From Haematomicrobium sanguinis DSM 21259 (GTDB lineage: Bacteria; Actinomycetota; Actinomycetes; Actinomycetales; Micrococcaceae), in the NCBI RefSeq assembly GCF_000688395.1, contig NZ_JIAG01000013.1, positions 1 through 64,000 on the forward strand: a stretch of 64,000 bases of DNA, written 5' to 3'. Below the pieces are notes generated by a model. It was not told where the DNA came from. It did not search any database and was given only the letters and a program-made list of their open reading frames with translations. Below, in pieces: positions 43,887 through 54,026 of the stretch (the stretch's first letter is position 1; each line of letters opens with the position of its first letter). Both the position numbers and the translations under genes were made by a program.

Positions 43887-44459
43887 ATGAAAGCCCTACC
43901 GGTGGAACCCAGCGGCACCGCCCATTTGATCGGCGCCCGTATTCGCGCGGCACGGCTCGCTCAGCGAATGACCATCGGGCAGGTCGCCGAAAGCGCGGGG
44001 CTGACCAAAGGATTTCTGAGCCGGGTGGAACGCGATTTGACCTCGCCCTCGGTCGCGAGCCTGCTCACCCTGTGCCAGGTTCTTTCCGTGGACGTGGGCG
44101 AATTGTTTGCTTCGCCGGAACTGCACCTGACCCCGGCGGCGGATGCGCCGCGCATTAACCTGGGCGGCAACGGCATCACCGAACGGTTGTTAACCTCGCG
44201 AGCCGAGCGCCGCGTCCAGGTCATTCGCGCCGAGGTGGAGCCGGGCGGCAAAGGCGAGTCCGAACTGTATTCGGTGGACTGCGATCTGGAAGTCCTGCAC
44301 GTGATTTCGGGGCGGTTCACATTGCGTTTTGCCGAGGATAGTTTTGATCTTCGGGCTGGGGACACCCTGACCTACCCCGGCCGCGAACCGCACTCTTGGG
44401 AGAATCCGCACCCCGAGCCCGCCCAGGTGATGTGGACCTTGGTGCCAGCAGCGAATTAG
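43887..44459 (+). CDS. XRE-family regulator with cupin sensor domain
   Basis: A 190-residue regulator. The N-terminal helix-turn-helix (MTIGQVAESAGLTKGFLSRV near 28-47) is followed by a cupin_2 domain from about 115 (SDCDLEVLHVISGRFTLRF-type strands, GDTLTYPGREPHSWENP). This architecture controls small-molecule catabolism and uptake genes in response to a ligand in the cupin. AAAGGAG precedes ATG 43887. It is divergent from the symporter, convergent with the APC permease. Confidence 0.9.
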   Translation: MKALPVEPSGTAHLIGARIRAARLAQRMTIGQVAESAGLTKGFLSRVERDLTSPSVASLLTLCQVLSVDVGELFASPELHLTPAADAPRINLGGNGITERLLTSRAERRVQVIRAEVEPGGKGESELYSVDCDLEVLHVISGRFTLRFAEDSFDLRAGDTLTYPGREPHSWENPHPEPAQVMWTLVPAAN

Positions 44460-44464
44460 TCGGG

Positions 44465-44483
44465 GACACGCCGTCGTACATCC
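44465..44483 (-). repeat. CGACGGCG half-repeat, intergenic after the cupin regulator
   Basis: Read leftward GGATGTACGACGGCGTGTC. The segment GGATGTACGACGGCG is identical to the copy behind purN (54594-54612). Confidence 0.7.
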
Positions 44484-44510
44484 AACACGGCGCTTGGTGC
44501 GCCCGCGCGC

Positions 44511-46556
44511 TTAGCTCACGTGCACCCAGGGCCGGCGCTCAACGTTGGGCTCCGCTTCACGCAACACTTCGCGCGTGACCGGCGCGATCTCGCCTTCGCC
44601 AAAGAACAAGAACTTGAACATGTTTCGTAGCGGGCTGCCCTCGGTCCACCGGAAATAGACGTGCGGCATGACGCCGGTGATGTCGCGGATGTGCAGCAGG
44701 ACGGCGGCGATCGTGTTCGGGACGTTGTTGCCCTGGACTTGCAGGATGCGGAATCCGTTACGTTCGATCCCCTTGACCTCCAGGGATTTCTCGAACTCGG
44801 AGGCGTCATCGAGATCCACCTCGATGAAGAGGAAGGGCTCGCCCTGCGGGATGTTACTCGCGTTGCAGGCGTGCCAGAGTTTGCGGCGGTAGGCGGCCGG
44901 GGAGATCTTGCGCGGCTCGTGGGCGATGATGCGCAGCGTGCCTTCATCGGCGCCGGATACGAATTCGAGGGCGCGCTGATCCATGTGCACATCCGAGGCG
45001 CGCAACTCCAGTGAGCGGCGGATGCGTGAAAGGAAGGAGACGATGACAATGATCGCAGTGAAAATGAGGGCGATTTTCAGGCCGTCCGGGCGCTCGACGA
45101 TGTTCGCGATGGTGGTGTAAAGGAACACCAGGGTGATGGCGCCAAAGCCGATGATCGCGGGCTTCTGGCGGCGCCGCCAGGCGGAGATCAACACCGCGAT
45201 GGATGCGGAGGAAATGAGCACGAGCACGCCGGTGGCGTATGCGGCGCCCTGGGCGTTGACGTCCGCCTGGAAGATGAGTGTGATGACGACGCCAATGAGG
45301 GTTAAGACGATGACCAGCGGGCGGGCCGCGTTGGCCCAATTGGGTGCCATGCCGTACTTGGGCAGGTAGCGCGGAACGAGGTTGAGCATGGCCGCCATGG
45401 CGCTCGCGCCGGCAAACCACAAGATGGCGATGGTGCTGATGTCATAGGCGGTACCGAAGATGTCGCCGAGGTATTTGTGCGCGAGGTAGGCCAGTGCGCG
45501 CCCGTTAGCGGAGCCGCCCTCCTGAAATTCTGCCGGGGGAATGAGGATGGTGGTGACGATGGAGGAGGTGAGCAGGAAACCGCTCATGATGAGCGCCGCG
45601 GTGGTCAAAAGTTTCTTGGTGCCCGCGATGCGGCCCGTCGGGTTGGTGACGGTGTCGGTGACCTTGCCGCGCACTTGCGGCATCACCGCGACGCCGGTCT
45701 CGAACCCGGACATGCCCAGGGCCAACTTGGGGAAAAGGATCAGCGCAATGGCCACGCCGAGCACCCAATTGCCGCCGGTGGCTTGACCCATCCGGGCGAA
45801 CCAGTCGTCGGTGAGGCCGGGGGCTTGAAGGACCTCGCCCATAGCCACCAGAATCACGACCAGGTTGAGTGCGAGGAAAACGCCGACCAAGATGACCGCA
45901 ACGCCGATCGCTTCACGGAATCCGCGCAGAAATACCGCGGCGAGCAGAGCCAGGAAAAAGAGGGTGAGCGGGACCTGGGCGCTCTCTAGCCACTCGGGGG
46001 CAAAGGGGTTTTCGATCACGTGTGCCGAGGCGTCAGCGGTGGAAAGGGTGATGGTGATCATAAAGTCGGTAGCGGCGAAGCCCAACAGTCCGAGCACCAA
46101 CAGCTTGGACTTCCACTTGGGGAGAAGCTTTTCCAAGAGCGCTAGCGAACCCTGGCCGTGCGGGGATTCCTTGGCGATTCTCCGGTACACCGGAAGTGCA
46201 CCGAAAAGCGTTACGGCAATCAAGACCAGGGTCGCTATGGGTGATAGCGCTCCGGCAGCCAATGCTGCAATGGCAGGCTGATAACCCAACGTGGAGAAGT
46301 AATCAACGCCGGTGAGGCACATGACCTTCCACCAGGGCTGCTTCTTCTCTTCGGGGACCTGCGATTCTCGTTCGGAGGCGAGTAGCCACGCGCGCATCTT
46401 CTGGTGGTCGCCGCTCAAGCGGGCCCGTTCCAAGTCCATGGGAGCCTGGGGCTCGCCAGAGTCAGCTGCGTTGCCAGCGGGGGATTCCTCCGAGGTGGCG
46501 CCGCGGCCCATTTGCTTAGGTGCCGGGGGCATGGACGCATCGGTGCTCGTCTTCAC
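44511..46556 (-). CDS. APC-superfamily amino acid permease with cytosolic domain
   Basis: 681 residues. A polar N-terminus of about 75 residues leads to 12 helices (about 80-520): [20 protein letters not shown] and [18 protein letters not shown] are typical of this actinobacterial APC subgroup. A C-terminal soluble domain of about 150 residues follows. Start is uncertain: GTG 46556 follows TAGG closely, and a Met at 46532 is possible. The substrate is not shown; the ureohydrolase immediately upstream on the other strand makes arginine-derived or other cationic compounds a reasonable guess. Confidence 0.85.
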   Translation of the reverse strand: MKTSTDASMPPAPKQMGRGATSEESPAGNAADSGEPQAPMDLERARLSGDHQKMRAWLLASERESQVPEEKKQPWWKVMCLTGVDYFSTLGYQPAIAALAAGALSPIATLVLIAVTLFGALPVYRRIAKESPHGQGSLALLEKLLPKWKSKLLVLGLLGFAATDFMITITLSTADASAHVIENPFAPEWLESAQVPLTLFFLALLAAVFLRGFREAIGVAVILVGVFLALNLVVILVAMGEVLQAPGLTDDWFARMGQATGGNWVLGVAIALILFPKLALGMSGFETGVAVMPQVRGKVTDTVTNPTGRIAGTKKLLTTAALIMSGFLLTSSIVTTILIPPAEFQEGGSANGRALAYLAHKYLGDIFGTAYDISTIAILWFAGASAMAAMLNLVPRYLPKYGMAPNWANAARPLVIVLTLIGVVITLIFQADVNAQGAAYATGVLVLISSASIAVLISAWRRRQKPAIIGFGAITLVFLYTTIANIVERPDGLKIALIFTAIIVIVSFLSRIRRSLELRASDVHMDQRALEFVSGADEGTLRIIAHEPRKISPAAYRRKLWHACNASNIPQGEPFLFIEVDLDDASEFEKSLEVKGIERNGFRILQVQGNNVPNTIAAVLLHIRDITGVMPHVYFRWTEGSPLRNMFKFLFFGEGEIAPVTREVLREAEPNVERRPWVHVS

Positions 46557-46744
46557 CCTAGGAGCTTAGACCCGCTGTTTGGCGGTAGCGCCCCGTTTTA
46601 ACGACATCTTTACGCGGGTGTTGCCAAGGCCACGGTAATGCCAAGGTCATGCCACGGTGCGGGGTTGCCTTGACCCGAAGCGCGCCACACAAATAGCCTA
46701 TGGTGAAACGGGCGGTGCTTATTTGAAAACTCTTGGAGGGTTAC

Positions 46745-47731
46745 ATGGACGTGAATCAACACATTAGCGACGGCGGCAACGTGGGCCCGATCGATTCGTC
46801 CCGCATTCCGCGCTACGTGGGTTCGGCGAGTTTCGCCCGGTTGCCGCGAGTTGACCAGGTGGACCGTGCAGATATTAAGGTCGTGGGCATTCCCTTTGAT
46901 TCGGGTGTTTCCTACCGGCCCGGTGCGCGATTTGGGTCCACGCACGTGCGCGAATCCTCCCGTCTTTTGCGTCCGTATAACCCGGCTCAAGATGTGTCTC
47001 CATTCGCGCTCGCCCAAGTGGCAGACGCCGGGGACATCGCGGTCAATCCCTTCAATATCAATGAAGCCATCGACACGATGGAATCTGCTGCCGGGGAGCT
47101 TTCCGCGGACGGGGCACGGCTCCTCACCCTGGGCGGCGATCACACGATTGCGCTGCCGTTGTTGCGTAATGTGGCAAGCCAACATGGGCCGGTGGCGTTG
47201 CTGCACTTTGACGCCCATCTGGACACGTGGGACACCTATTTCGGCGCCGAGTACACGCACGGCACCCCGTTCCGCCGCGCGGTGGAAGAAGGCATCGTGG
47301 ACACCGAGGCGCTCACCCATGTCGGCACTCGCGGGCCGCTATATGGCAAAAAGGACCTGGAAGATGATCGCCGCTTTGGGTTTGGCATCGTCACCTCCTC
47401 GGATGTGTACTACCAGGGGGTGCGCGAGGTAGTGGATAAGTTGCGCCAGCGCATTGGCAACCGTCCGCTGTACGTTTCGGTGGACATCGACGTGTTGGAT
47501 CCGGCGCACGCGCCCGGCACCGGTACTCCGGAAGCCGGCGGCATGACGAGCCGGGAACTGTTGGAAATCATCCGCGGCTTGCGCGGGCTGAATGTGGTGG
47601 GCGCGGATGTGGTGGAAGTGGCTCCCGCCTATGATCACGCGGAAATGACCGGTGTCGCGGCCTCCCATGTGGCCTATGACTTGATAACCCTGATGTCGGA
47701 GCTGCCGGCGAACGCGCCGCGCAACAACTGA
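46745..47731 (+). CDS. speB: Agmatinase/guanidinobutyrase-family ureohydrolase
   Basis: A 328-residue Mn-dependent ureohydrolase that removes urea from a guanidino substrate (agmatine, guanidinobutyrate or similar). Dinuclear metal ligands: GGDHT near 134, [10 protein letters not shown] near 157 and [19 protein letters not shown] near 241. Substrate-entrance residues [18 protein letters not shown] are of the guanidinobutyrase/agmatinase type, not arginase. ATG 46745 has GGAGGG four bases upstream. The ThDP decarboxylase follows 69 bp on. Specificity cannot be read from sequence alone, so the symbol is provisional. Confidence 0.85.
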   Translation: MDVNQHISDGGNVGPIDSSRIPRYVGSASFARLPRVDQVDRADIKVVGIPFDSGVSYRPGARFGSTHVRESSRLLRPYNPAQDVSPFALAQVADAGDIAVNPFNINEAIDTMESAAGELSADGARLLTLGGDHTIALPLLRNVASQHGPVALLHFDAHLDTWDTYFGAEYTHGTPFRRAVEEGIVDTEALTHVGTRGPLYGKKDLEDDRRFGFGIVTSSDVYYQGVREVVDKLRQRIGNRPLYVSVDIDVLDPAHAPGTGTPEAGGMTSRELLEIIRGLRGLNVVGADVVEVAPAYDHAEMTGVAASHVAYDLITLMSELPANAPRNN

Positions 47732-47800
47732 GGCCCCGCTGACAGCCCAACCATCCGTCTGCAAGACTAAGAGCACCCCCGCAAGGAATTGAGTACATCC

Positions 47801-49459
47801 ATGGACAACGCTGCCCAACTCGCCGAGACCACTAACGCCACCCGCAACGGCGGCGATCTGGTGGTAGAGACCCTCAGTGCGCTCGGCGCCACCACCGTTT
47901 TCGGTATCCCCGGTCAGCACGCGCTGGGCCTTTTCGACGCACTGTCCCGTTCCGATCTCGAGTTCGTCTCATCCCGGGTGGAGAATAACGCTGCCTTCGC
48001 CGCCGACGGTTTCGCCCGCGCCACCGGCCAGGTGCCGGCGCTCTTTCTCTCCACCGGACCGGGCGCCCTCACCGCGCTCGCCGGGTTGCAGGAGGCCTAC
48101 GCAACCGGTGTCCCGATGATCGTGGTGGCCAGCCAAATTCCGATCGAAGGTTTGGGTGCCCGGCGAAAGGGCATGTTGCACCAGCTGGATGATCAGAAAG
48201 CCTCCGCGGCCAACGTCACCAAGAGCCAACGCCTCATCCAGCATGCCTCCGGCATCCCTTCTGCCATTCAAGATGCCTGGACTGAAGCGATCTCGTCGCC
48301 GGCCGGTCCGGTCTGGATTGAGATCCCGCAAAACGTGTTGTTGGAACCGATCGTGGTGCCGCCGGTTGTGGACGCGCTCGCCGAGCCCTTCGACAACCCG
48401 CCGCGCGCCGAACTCGTCACCGAAGCCATCGCCTGGTTGGAGAAAGCGGAAAAACCCGCCATCATCGCCGGCGGCGGTGTGCGCAGAGCGGGAGCCAAAG
48501 ACGCGCTCTTGAGCGTTGCCGAGAAACTGAACGCCCCGGTCGTGATGACGCCCGGCGGCAACGGCGCGTTCCCGTGGAATCATGAGCTGTCGCTGCAGTC
48601 CTGGGTCGAAGACCGCTACACCACTGACCTTCTAGAGGAAGCCGATGTGCTCCTGGTGATCGGGTCATCGCTCGGAGAGGTCACCTCCAATTACTTCACC
48701 TTTGAACCCCGCGGCCGCATTATCCAGATCGACGCCGAGCCGCGAGTCTTGGAGTCCAACCGGCCCGCCCTCGGCATCCGCGCCGACGCCCGGCAAGCCC
48801 TCGACGCCATTGCCGAACGCCTGACGCCCAGCGCGGTGAGCGGCCGCGAGGGCGCGGCCAAGCGCGTCGCAGCGACCCTAGCCAAGGTTCAGGGCAGGCT
48901 TGACCAGCAGGACCTCAACCTCGAGCGCACCTTTATGGCAGACGTCCGCGCGGCGGTTCCGGACACCATGCAAACGTTCTGGGACATGACCATTGCCGCG
49001 TACTGGGGGTGGAGTGCGTGGGATGCCCGCGAGGGCGAATTCCACTCTGCGCAGGGCGCCGGCGGCCTCGGTTACGCCTACCCGGCGGCCCTCGGCGGCG
49101 CGGTGGGTCTCGGCCAGAGGGTCCTTGCCGTCTCCGGCGACGGCTCCTCGATGTACTCCATCGCGGAACTGGCCACCGCCCGCCAACACAACCTCCCGGT
49201 CACCTGGCTCATTGTCGATGACGGCGGATATGGCATCCTCCGCGAATATATGGAGGGCGCGTTCGGGAAGGCGACCGCCACCGAGCTTGCGGGCCCGGAC
49301 TTCGTGAAGCTCGCCGAAAGCTTTGGCATCCCGGCTGAGCGGGTCGAACCCGAAAATGTCGGGGACGCGCTCGAGGCGGCGTTCAAGGCCAAGGGGCCGA
49401 ACGTCGTCGTGGTTAAGACGCTCCTGAAGATGTTTGCGCCCACGCACGTGGGCAATTAG
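47801..49459 (+). CDS. ThDP-dependent decarboxylase, AruI-like
   Basis: 552 residues from ATG 47801 (an in-frame TTG 47789 directly after AAGGAA is possible). It has the three domains of the acetolactate-synthase family: the Glu activating the cofactor in SSRVENNAAFAADGFARATG, a central domain with VMTPGGNGAFPWNHE, and the C-terminal ThDP-binding AVSGDGSSMYSIAELATARQ near 444. Next to a guanidinobutyrase-type ureohydrolase, the best match in role is AruI, the 2-ketoarginine decarboxylase of the arginine transaminase route. Acetolactate synthase is unlikely here. No transaminase or aldehyde dehydrogenase is in the window. Confidence 0.82.
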   Translation: MDNAAQLAETTNATRNGGDLVVETLSALGATTVFGIPGQHALGLFDALSRSDLEFVSSRVENNAAFAADGFARATGQVPALFLSTGPGALTALAGLQEAYATGVPMIVVASQIPIEGLGARRKGMLHQLDDQKASAANVTKSQRLIQHASGIPSAIQDAWTEAISSPAGPVWIEIPQNVLLEPIVVPPVVDALAEPFDNPPRAELVTEAIAWLEKAEKPAIIAGGGVRRAGAKDALLSVAEKLNAPVVMTPGGNGAFPWNHELSLQSWVEDRYTTDLLEEADVLLVIGSSLGEVTSNYFTFEPRGRIIQIDAEPRVLESNRPALGIRADARQALDAIAERLTPSAVSGREGAAKRVAATLAKVQGRLDQQDLNLERTFMADVRAAVPDTMQTFWDMTIAAYWGWSAWDAREGEFHSAQGAGGLGYAYPAALGGAVGLGQRVLAVSGDGSSMYSIAELATARQHNLPVTWLIVDDGGYGILREYMEGAFGKATATELAGPDFVKLAESFGIPAERVEPENVGDALEAAFKAKGPNVVVVKTLLKMFAPTHVGN

Positions 49460-49636
49460 CGGGCGCGGGGGCGAGCGCCCCTCGCTGCAATCCAATGTTG
49501 CACCGCAAGGAACGCGAAGGATGAGCCCCGCACCCTCCGCGGGGCCGCAAGATCAGCCTGAACGCTGAGGGGGAATTCCATCCAGGGGTGGAGGAAATCT
49601 CTCGATCGCACCCGCGCGAATTTCTAGCCTTAATAC

Positions 49637-50062
49637 ATGGCTACTCTTCACATTCCGCACCGCTCCGCGCTACCGACCATCGGCACCAAACGGCCCTCGG
49701 CCCGCCCGCCGCAACAGTTTTCCGCAACCCGCGCCTATACGCCGGATGAGGACTTTCTCCTGGAACCGGAAACGGTTCGCACCGAGGCGGAGGCCAAGCG
49801 CGTCCATGCCTGGCTTGGCGCCGGCGTGTTCGCCGTCGCGGCGCTGACCCTGTTCCTCGCATTCATCCCCAAGTTCATGATGGCCGTGCTGCTGATCGGC
49901 GGAATCACGTTCCTCACCTCGCTGATCGGCGTGGCGTATGCGCGCGCCGGGCGGTTCGGGTTCGGGGTGGCGAGCGTCGTTTCCTTGCTGGCGATCGCCC
50001 TCGCGTCATCCATGAACGTGGTGCTCGGCTGGTTTAACAACGTGCTGGGCTTGTTTTCCTAG
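49637..50062 (+). CDS. Hypothetical membrane protein
   Basis: A 141-residue protein with a polar N-terminal half and three hydrophobic segments (about 60-80, 82-100 and 110-138). The TPDEDFLLEPETVRTEAEAK stretch before the first helix is acidic. No family is recognised. ATG 49637 lacks a clear ribosome-binding site. The 177-bp gap upstream shows no obvious regulatory site. Confidence 0.6.
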   Translation: MATLHIPHRSALPTIGTKRPSARPPQQFSATRAYTPDEDFLLEPETVRTEAEAKRVHAWLGAGVFAVAALTLFLAFIPKFMMAVLLIGGITFLTSLIGVAYARAGRFGFGVASVVSLLAIALASSMNVVLGWFNNVLGLFS

Positions 50063-50146
50063 CGAGCCATCCACGGGAATATCCTAGAGACATCGCAAGT
50101 TCAACTGTATGCAAACGCATGTACTTGGTTGAAAGGTGTTTCGAAG

Positions 50147-50803
50147 ATGCAAACCGTGAACGTTGCCGTGATCTCCGGCGGTTTGGGCGTCCCGTCCTCC
50201 TCCAGGATGCTTGCCGACCAATTGGCCGAGGCGACAGCCCGCGCGCTTGCCGACCATGACATCCAGGTCAACCTCAACGTGGTTGAACTTCGCGAACACG
50301 CCATGGCCATCACCAACACCATGACCTCCCGCTACGCGAGCCCGGAATTCCAAGAGGTCATCGACTCGGTGACCGGCGCCGACGCCATCATCGCGGTTTC
50401 CCCGGTCTTCACCGCATCGATCAGCGGCCTTTTCAAGTCCTTTTTCGACATCCTGGAACCCGATTCCCTCATCGGCAAGCCGGTACTGTTGGGAGCCACC
50501 GGCGGTTCGGCCCGCCACTCGCTCGTCATCGATTACGTGATGCGGCCCATGTTCGCCTACCTGCGGACCCTCACCGCACCGACCGGCGTCTACGCCGCAC
50601 CGAACGATTGGGGCCGCGGCGACGAGAACATCATTCCGCTAGATGATCGCGTCAAGCGCGCCGCCACGGAGTTCGCGAATCAGATCATGTTCGCCCGCGG
50701 TTTTGGCCCCGGCGCGCAGCCCAGCGCCAAGCAAGAGAAAGCCGAGGACCCGCAGTCCTTCGAGTCGCTCATGAGCAACCTCGCGGGCATCAACGTGCGC
50801 TAG
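50147..50803 (+). CDS. NAD(P)H-dependent FMN reductase-like flavoprotein
   Basis: About 218 residues. Flavodoxin-like fold: VAVISGGLGVPSSSRMLADQ (FMN phosphate loop) near the start, DAIIAVSPVFTASISGLFKS with the isoalloxazine loop near 75, and VLLGATGGSARHSL near 112. It resembles the CE1759/NADPH-FMN reductase group, which supplies reduced flavin to monooxygenases or reduces quinones. ATG 50147 is preferred over the TTG six codons earlier. The stop shares CTAG with the stop of the convergent GT4 gene. Confidence 0.85.
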   Translation: MQTVNVAVISGGLGVPSSSRMLADQLAEATARALADHDIQVNLNVVELREHAMAITNTMTSRYASPEFQEVIDSVTGADAIIAVSPVFTASISGLFKSFFDILEPDSLIGKPVLLGATGGSARHSLVIDYVMRPMFAYLRTLTAPTGVYAAPNDWGRGDENIIPLDDRVKRAATEFANQIMFARGFGPGAQPSAKQEKAEDPQSFESLMSNLAGINVR

Positions 50804-51978
50804 TACTCAAAGTCCACCTCGGGAGCGGTGACAAACGCGCGTCCGGCGGCAATGGTGCGGCGCTTCACCAGCATCGCCCGCTGATAAAAGCTGACCAACG
50901 ACTCGCACAATACCGGCCAGGTACGTCCCTGCACCTCGGCATGCGCGGTGGCGGCAAAGGCGCGCCGCTTGGCATCATCGCCCACCAAGTCCCGCACCGA
51001 CGCGACCATCCCGTCCAGGTCGCCCGGCTCATACAGCCACCCCGTATATGAGGGCCGCACCAGGTCAAGCGGCCCGCCGCGCCCCACCGCGACCACCGGT
51101 ACCCCAGAGGCCATCGCCTCCTGAACAGTCTGGCAGAACGTCTCGGACTCACCGGGATGCACAAACACATCGAATGAGGCCATCAACCGCGCCAAGTCCG
51201 CGCCCGCTTGGAACCCGGCAAAATGCGCTCGCGGCATCAGCGCCTGCAAACCCGCCTTGGACGGCCCCGACCCCACAACCACCAGTTGCACGCCCGGCAT
51301 TTCGGACACCCGCGCAAGATCCTCCACTTGCTTCTCCGCCGCGAGCCGCCCGACGTAACCGACAATTTTCCGTGAGCCGGCTACGGAAGCCCGCCACTCG
51401 CCGTCGTAATTCCTGGGCGAAAAACGCGTGGTATCCACGCCCCGCCGCCACATGTGCACCCGCTGCACCCCGTGCGCGTGCAGCTGATTGATCGCGAACG
51501 TGGACGGCGCGAGGGTCAGCGTCGCGGCATCGTGAATGTTCACGACGCGCTGCCACAGGAAATTCTCCAGCCACGGGAACCCGTAGCGCGCCGCATAATT
51601 GGGGACCTCGGTTTGGTAGATCGCCACGCTCGGCAGCCCGAGCTGATTCGCGGCCTGCACCGCCCGCCAGCCGAGCACAAACGGGGAGGCGATGTGCACC
51701 ACATCCGGGGCGAAGTCCTCCAAAATGCGCCGCACGCGCAGCACGGTCCCGGCCGCGACGCGCACATTCGCGTATCCGGAGAGCGGGAAGGACGGTAACC
51801 GGACCACGGGGTAGCCGCTGACCTCGGCGGGCGCTTCATCGTCCAGCCAGGAGGAGGACGGCGCGATAATCAGCGCCTCGTCGCCGCGTGAGCGCAGGTG
51901 TTCCACCACGCGCAGCAGCGAATGCGTGACCCCATTCATGTGGGGCAGAAACGATTCGGCAACCACAGCAATTCTCAC
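50800..51978 (-). CDS. GT4 glycosyltransferase, MgtA/GDP-mannose type
   Basis: A 392-residue GT-B enzyme from GTG 51978. The N-terminal Rossmann domain starts VRIAVVAESFLPHMNGVTHSLLRV. The C-terminal nucleotide-sugar domain has GYVGRLAAEKQVEDL and the EX7E motif HPGESETFCQTVQEAMASG near 293. It resembles mycobacterial MgtA (Rv0557), an alpha-mannosyltransferase for glycolipids. A CGACGGCG core with weak flanking similarity to the repeat lies in the loop before the second domain (NYDGEWR). Confidence 0.88.
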   Translation of the reverse strand: MRIAVVAESFLPHMNGVTHSLLRVVEHLRSRGDEALIIAPSSSWLDDEAPAEVSGYPVVRLPSFPLSGYANVRVAAGTVLRVRRILEDFAPDVVHIASPFVLGWRAVQAANQLGLPSVAIYQTEVPNYAARYGFPWLENFLWQRVVNIHDAATLTLAPSTFAINQLHAHGVQRVHMWRRGVDTTRFSPRNYDGEWRASVAGSRKIVGYVGRLAAEKQVEDLARVSEMPGVQLVVVGSGPSKAGLQALMPRAHFAGFQAGADLARLMASFDVFVHPGESETFCQTVQEAMASGVPVVAVGRGGPLDLVRPSYTGWLYEPGDLDGMVASVRDLVGDDAKRRAFAATAHAEVQGRTWPVLCESLVSFYQRAMLVKRRTIAAGRAFVTAPEVDFEY

Positions 51979-52135
51979 CTTTTGAGCGTGGCATCTGATG
52001 TTCGACGGCGCGTGGTCGCCTTCTTTCGCGTCGGTGAACTTTGCGCGAATAACGTGGGTGCGTCGGTGGGCGCGGGTCGCCAAAGTGGGCGCGCTCGGCG
52101 TGGGATTCGGGGCTGGGGCGGCTGAAGATGGCACG

Positions 52136-53428
52136 ATGGGTTCGATGAAACTTCCCCAACGCAAGAGCGGCAAGCCGTGGCTCTCGATGCCGCTGTGGCT
52201 TCAGGGTGTCGTCGAAGCGATCCTGATCAATTTGTGCATCGCCGTGGTGCTCATTGCGCTCATGTTTTGGCTGGGGTTGAGCGGGGCCGTCGGCGCGCAG
52301 GATGCGATGAGCGCGCTGGTCTTGGCGGGGCAGTCCTGGCTGTTGTTGCACGGTGTGCCGCTGGAGCTCTCGATTCGGATTGCCGGGGATGACCTTTCCG
52401 GGACGCTCTCGCTCATCCCGCTCGGGTTGACGTTGCTCTTGATCATCCCGTGGTTTTTCGCTGGGCGCCGATTGGCGCGGGCCTCGTATGAGAAACAGTT
52501 TTGGCAGCCGCTGTTGGCTGCGGCCCTGGCGCAGGCGCTGATCGGCTTTGCGACGGCGACGGCGTGCCGGAATGAGGTCGCTTCGGCGCCGCTGCTGGCC
52601 GGGACCCTGGTTCCTGTGGTGGTGGCTGTGGTGGGCATTTTGGCCGGGGCGTACCGCGAAGCCGGATCGTGGGACCGGATTATTGGGGTGAATGCCGCCG
52701 ATTGGGTTGCCCGGACGAGCCAGTACTCGCGGTGGGCCGGATCCTATGTGTGGGCCGGGGTGCAGGCCGCCTTTGTTGCGGTGCTGTGCATTATTGGGCT
52801 GTCGGCGGCGCTGTTCGCGGTGATGTTGGCGGTGCACTGGGCGGATATCGTCACGATTTACGAGCGGCTGCAACCCGGGCTTGCCGGCGGGATTGTGCTG
52901 ACTCTCGCGCAGTTGGGGTACTTTCCGAATCTGATGACATGGACGATGGCGTACTCCTCCGGCGCCGGGTTTTATGCGGGGACGGGGAACTTGGTCTCGC
53001 CGCTGAGTACCCAACTTTCCGAGCTACCTGCCGTGCCGGTGCTGGCCGCGATCCCCGAGAGCACCTCGATCTATGCGTTGGCGGTCCTGGTGCTCCCGGT
53101 GATTGCCGGTCTGCTGGGCGGCTGGTGGTTCTACCGCGCCGGTGAGAATCACCTCGATGAGTGGCTGTCGCTGAAAACCCGCGTGCGATGGTTGAGCTGG
53201 TCGGTTTCCAGTCTGGTGGCTGGGGTGCTCATGGGGTTTGTGGCGATGCTTTGCACGTCGCTCATTGCGTGGCTCGGCTCTGGCGGGGCCGGGTTCGGGC
53301 GGCTCGCTGACTTCGGTGCCGACCCGTTACGCACCGGGGTATACCTCGGGGTGGAAGTCGCCTTCGGGGCGTTTATCGGCATCATGCTGGGGCCGTGGAT
53401 GGAGAACGAGCGGCACCACTGGGACTGA
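52136..53428 (+). CDS. DUF6350 membrane protein
   Basis: About 430 residues with eleven or so helices, no soluble domain of note. In mycobacteria and Micrococcales a protein of this family is encoded directly before purN-purH (for example Rv0955), as here with purN one gene further. Function unknown; its consistent position next to purine genes is the only hint. ATG 52136 or 52145 is the likely start; the frame runs to 51998 without a better site. No ribosome-binding site stands out. Codon use fits the chromosome. Confidence 0.85.
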   Translation: MGSMKLPQRKSGKPWLSMPLWLQGVVEAILINLCIAVVLIALMFWLGLSGAVGAQDAMSALVLAGQSWLLLHGVPLELSIRIAGDDLSGTLSLIPLGLTLLLIIPWFFAGRRLARASYEKQFWQPLLAAALAQALIGFATATACRNEVASAPLLAGTLVPVVVAVVGILAGAYREAGSWDRIIGVNAADWVARTSQYSRWAGSYVWAGVQAAFVAVLCIIGLSAALFAVMLAVHWADIVTIYERLQPGLAGGIVLTLAQLGYFPNLMTWTMAYSSGAGFYAGTGNLVSPLSTQLSELPAVPVLAAIPESTSIYALAVLVLPVIAGLLGGWWFYRAGENHLDEWLSLKTRVRWLSWSVSSLVAGVLMGFVAMLCTSLIAWLGSGGAGFGRLADFGADPLRTGVYLGVEVAFGAFIGIMLGPWMENERHHWD

Positions 53429-53460
53429 CCTCCCGCCCCGCTCCCGCTCTCGTACCCCTC

Positions 53461-53540
53461 CCCGCGTTTCGCATCCCCGTACCGCATTTTACGAGGCGCA
53501 TACGGCTCAATTTTTGCTGTACGGGGATGCGAAACGCGGG
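53461..53540. repeat. TTTCGCATCCCC-family hairpin, copy 2
   Basis: Perfect 22-bp arms (53461-53482 and 53519-53540) enclosing an A/T-rich inner section. It lies between two convergent genes and ends at the last base before the stop codon of the 53541 gene. Confidence 0.85.
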
Positions 53541-53987
53541 CTAGGGGCGGGTCACGCCAGAGAGCTTGTTGAGCTTGTCCATCAGTTCCGTGGTGCACGC
53601 CTCCCGGCTGGAATCGGTCAGCGCCTGCGCGACACACTGCTCATACGGCGCGGTATAAATAAACATGGCGCTCCACGCCCCCAAAACCACCATCAGCAGC
53701 AAATTGCACGCAATCAGCAGGCTCACGCCAATCCGGAACAGCGCACCAAAAGCGACACCGCGCGCGGTGATCAGCGTAATGATAAAAAGCACGACGGCGC
53801 CCATCGCCGTGAGCACGCCAGTCGCCTTGAGCGGCAATTGCAGAAAATAGAGCGCCACGAGAGTGAGTGCCGAGAGGATTGTCGCGGCAATGGCGAATTT
53901 GCGGGCGCGCTTGCCCTCGGGGGAGTCGATGGCGCGTTGCGGAGTGCGGCTCGAGGCGTCGGGGTGGGGCGGTGCCGGTTGAGACAT
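53541..53987 (-). CDS. Hypothetical membrane protein
   Basis: A 148-residue protein with a polar, proline-rich N-terminus (about 30 residues) and three helices (about 33-50, 57-77 and 85-112), then a short cytosolic or external tail with three cysteines. No family is recognised. It is divergent from purN by 39 bp and convergent with the DUF6350 gene, so it interrupts what is usually a contiguous DUF6350-purN pair. Confidence 0.65.
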   Translation of the reverse strand: MSQPAPPHPDASSRTPQRAIDSPEGKRARKFAIAATILSALTLVALYFLQLPLKATGVLTAMGAVVLFIITLITARGVAFGALFRIGVSLLIACNLLLMVVLGAWSAMFIYTAPYEQCVAQALTDSSREACTTELMDKLNKLSGVTRP

Positions 53988-54026
53988 GATTCCAGCTTAG
54001 GCGCTCGCAAGCCCTAGTCTTGACTC

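Noticed and set aside
46768-46775. CGACGGCG near the ureohydrolase start
   Set aside because: Encodes SDGG in a segment typical of guanidinobutyrase-type proteins; flanks do not match.
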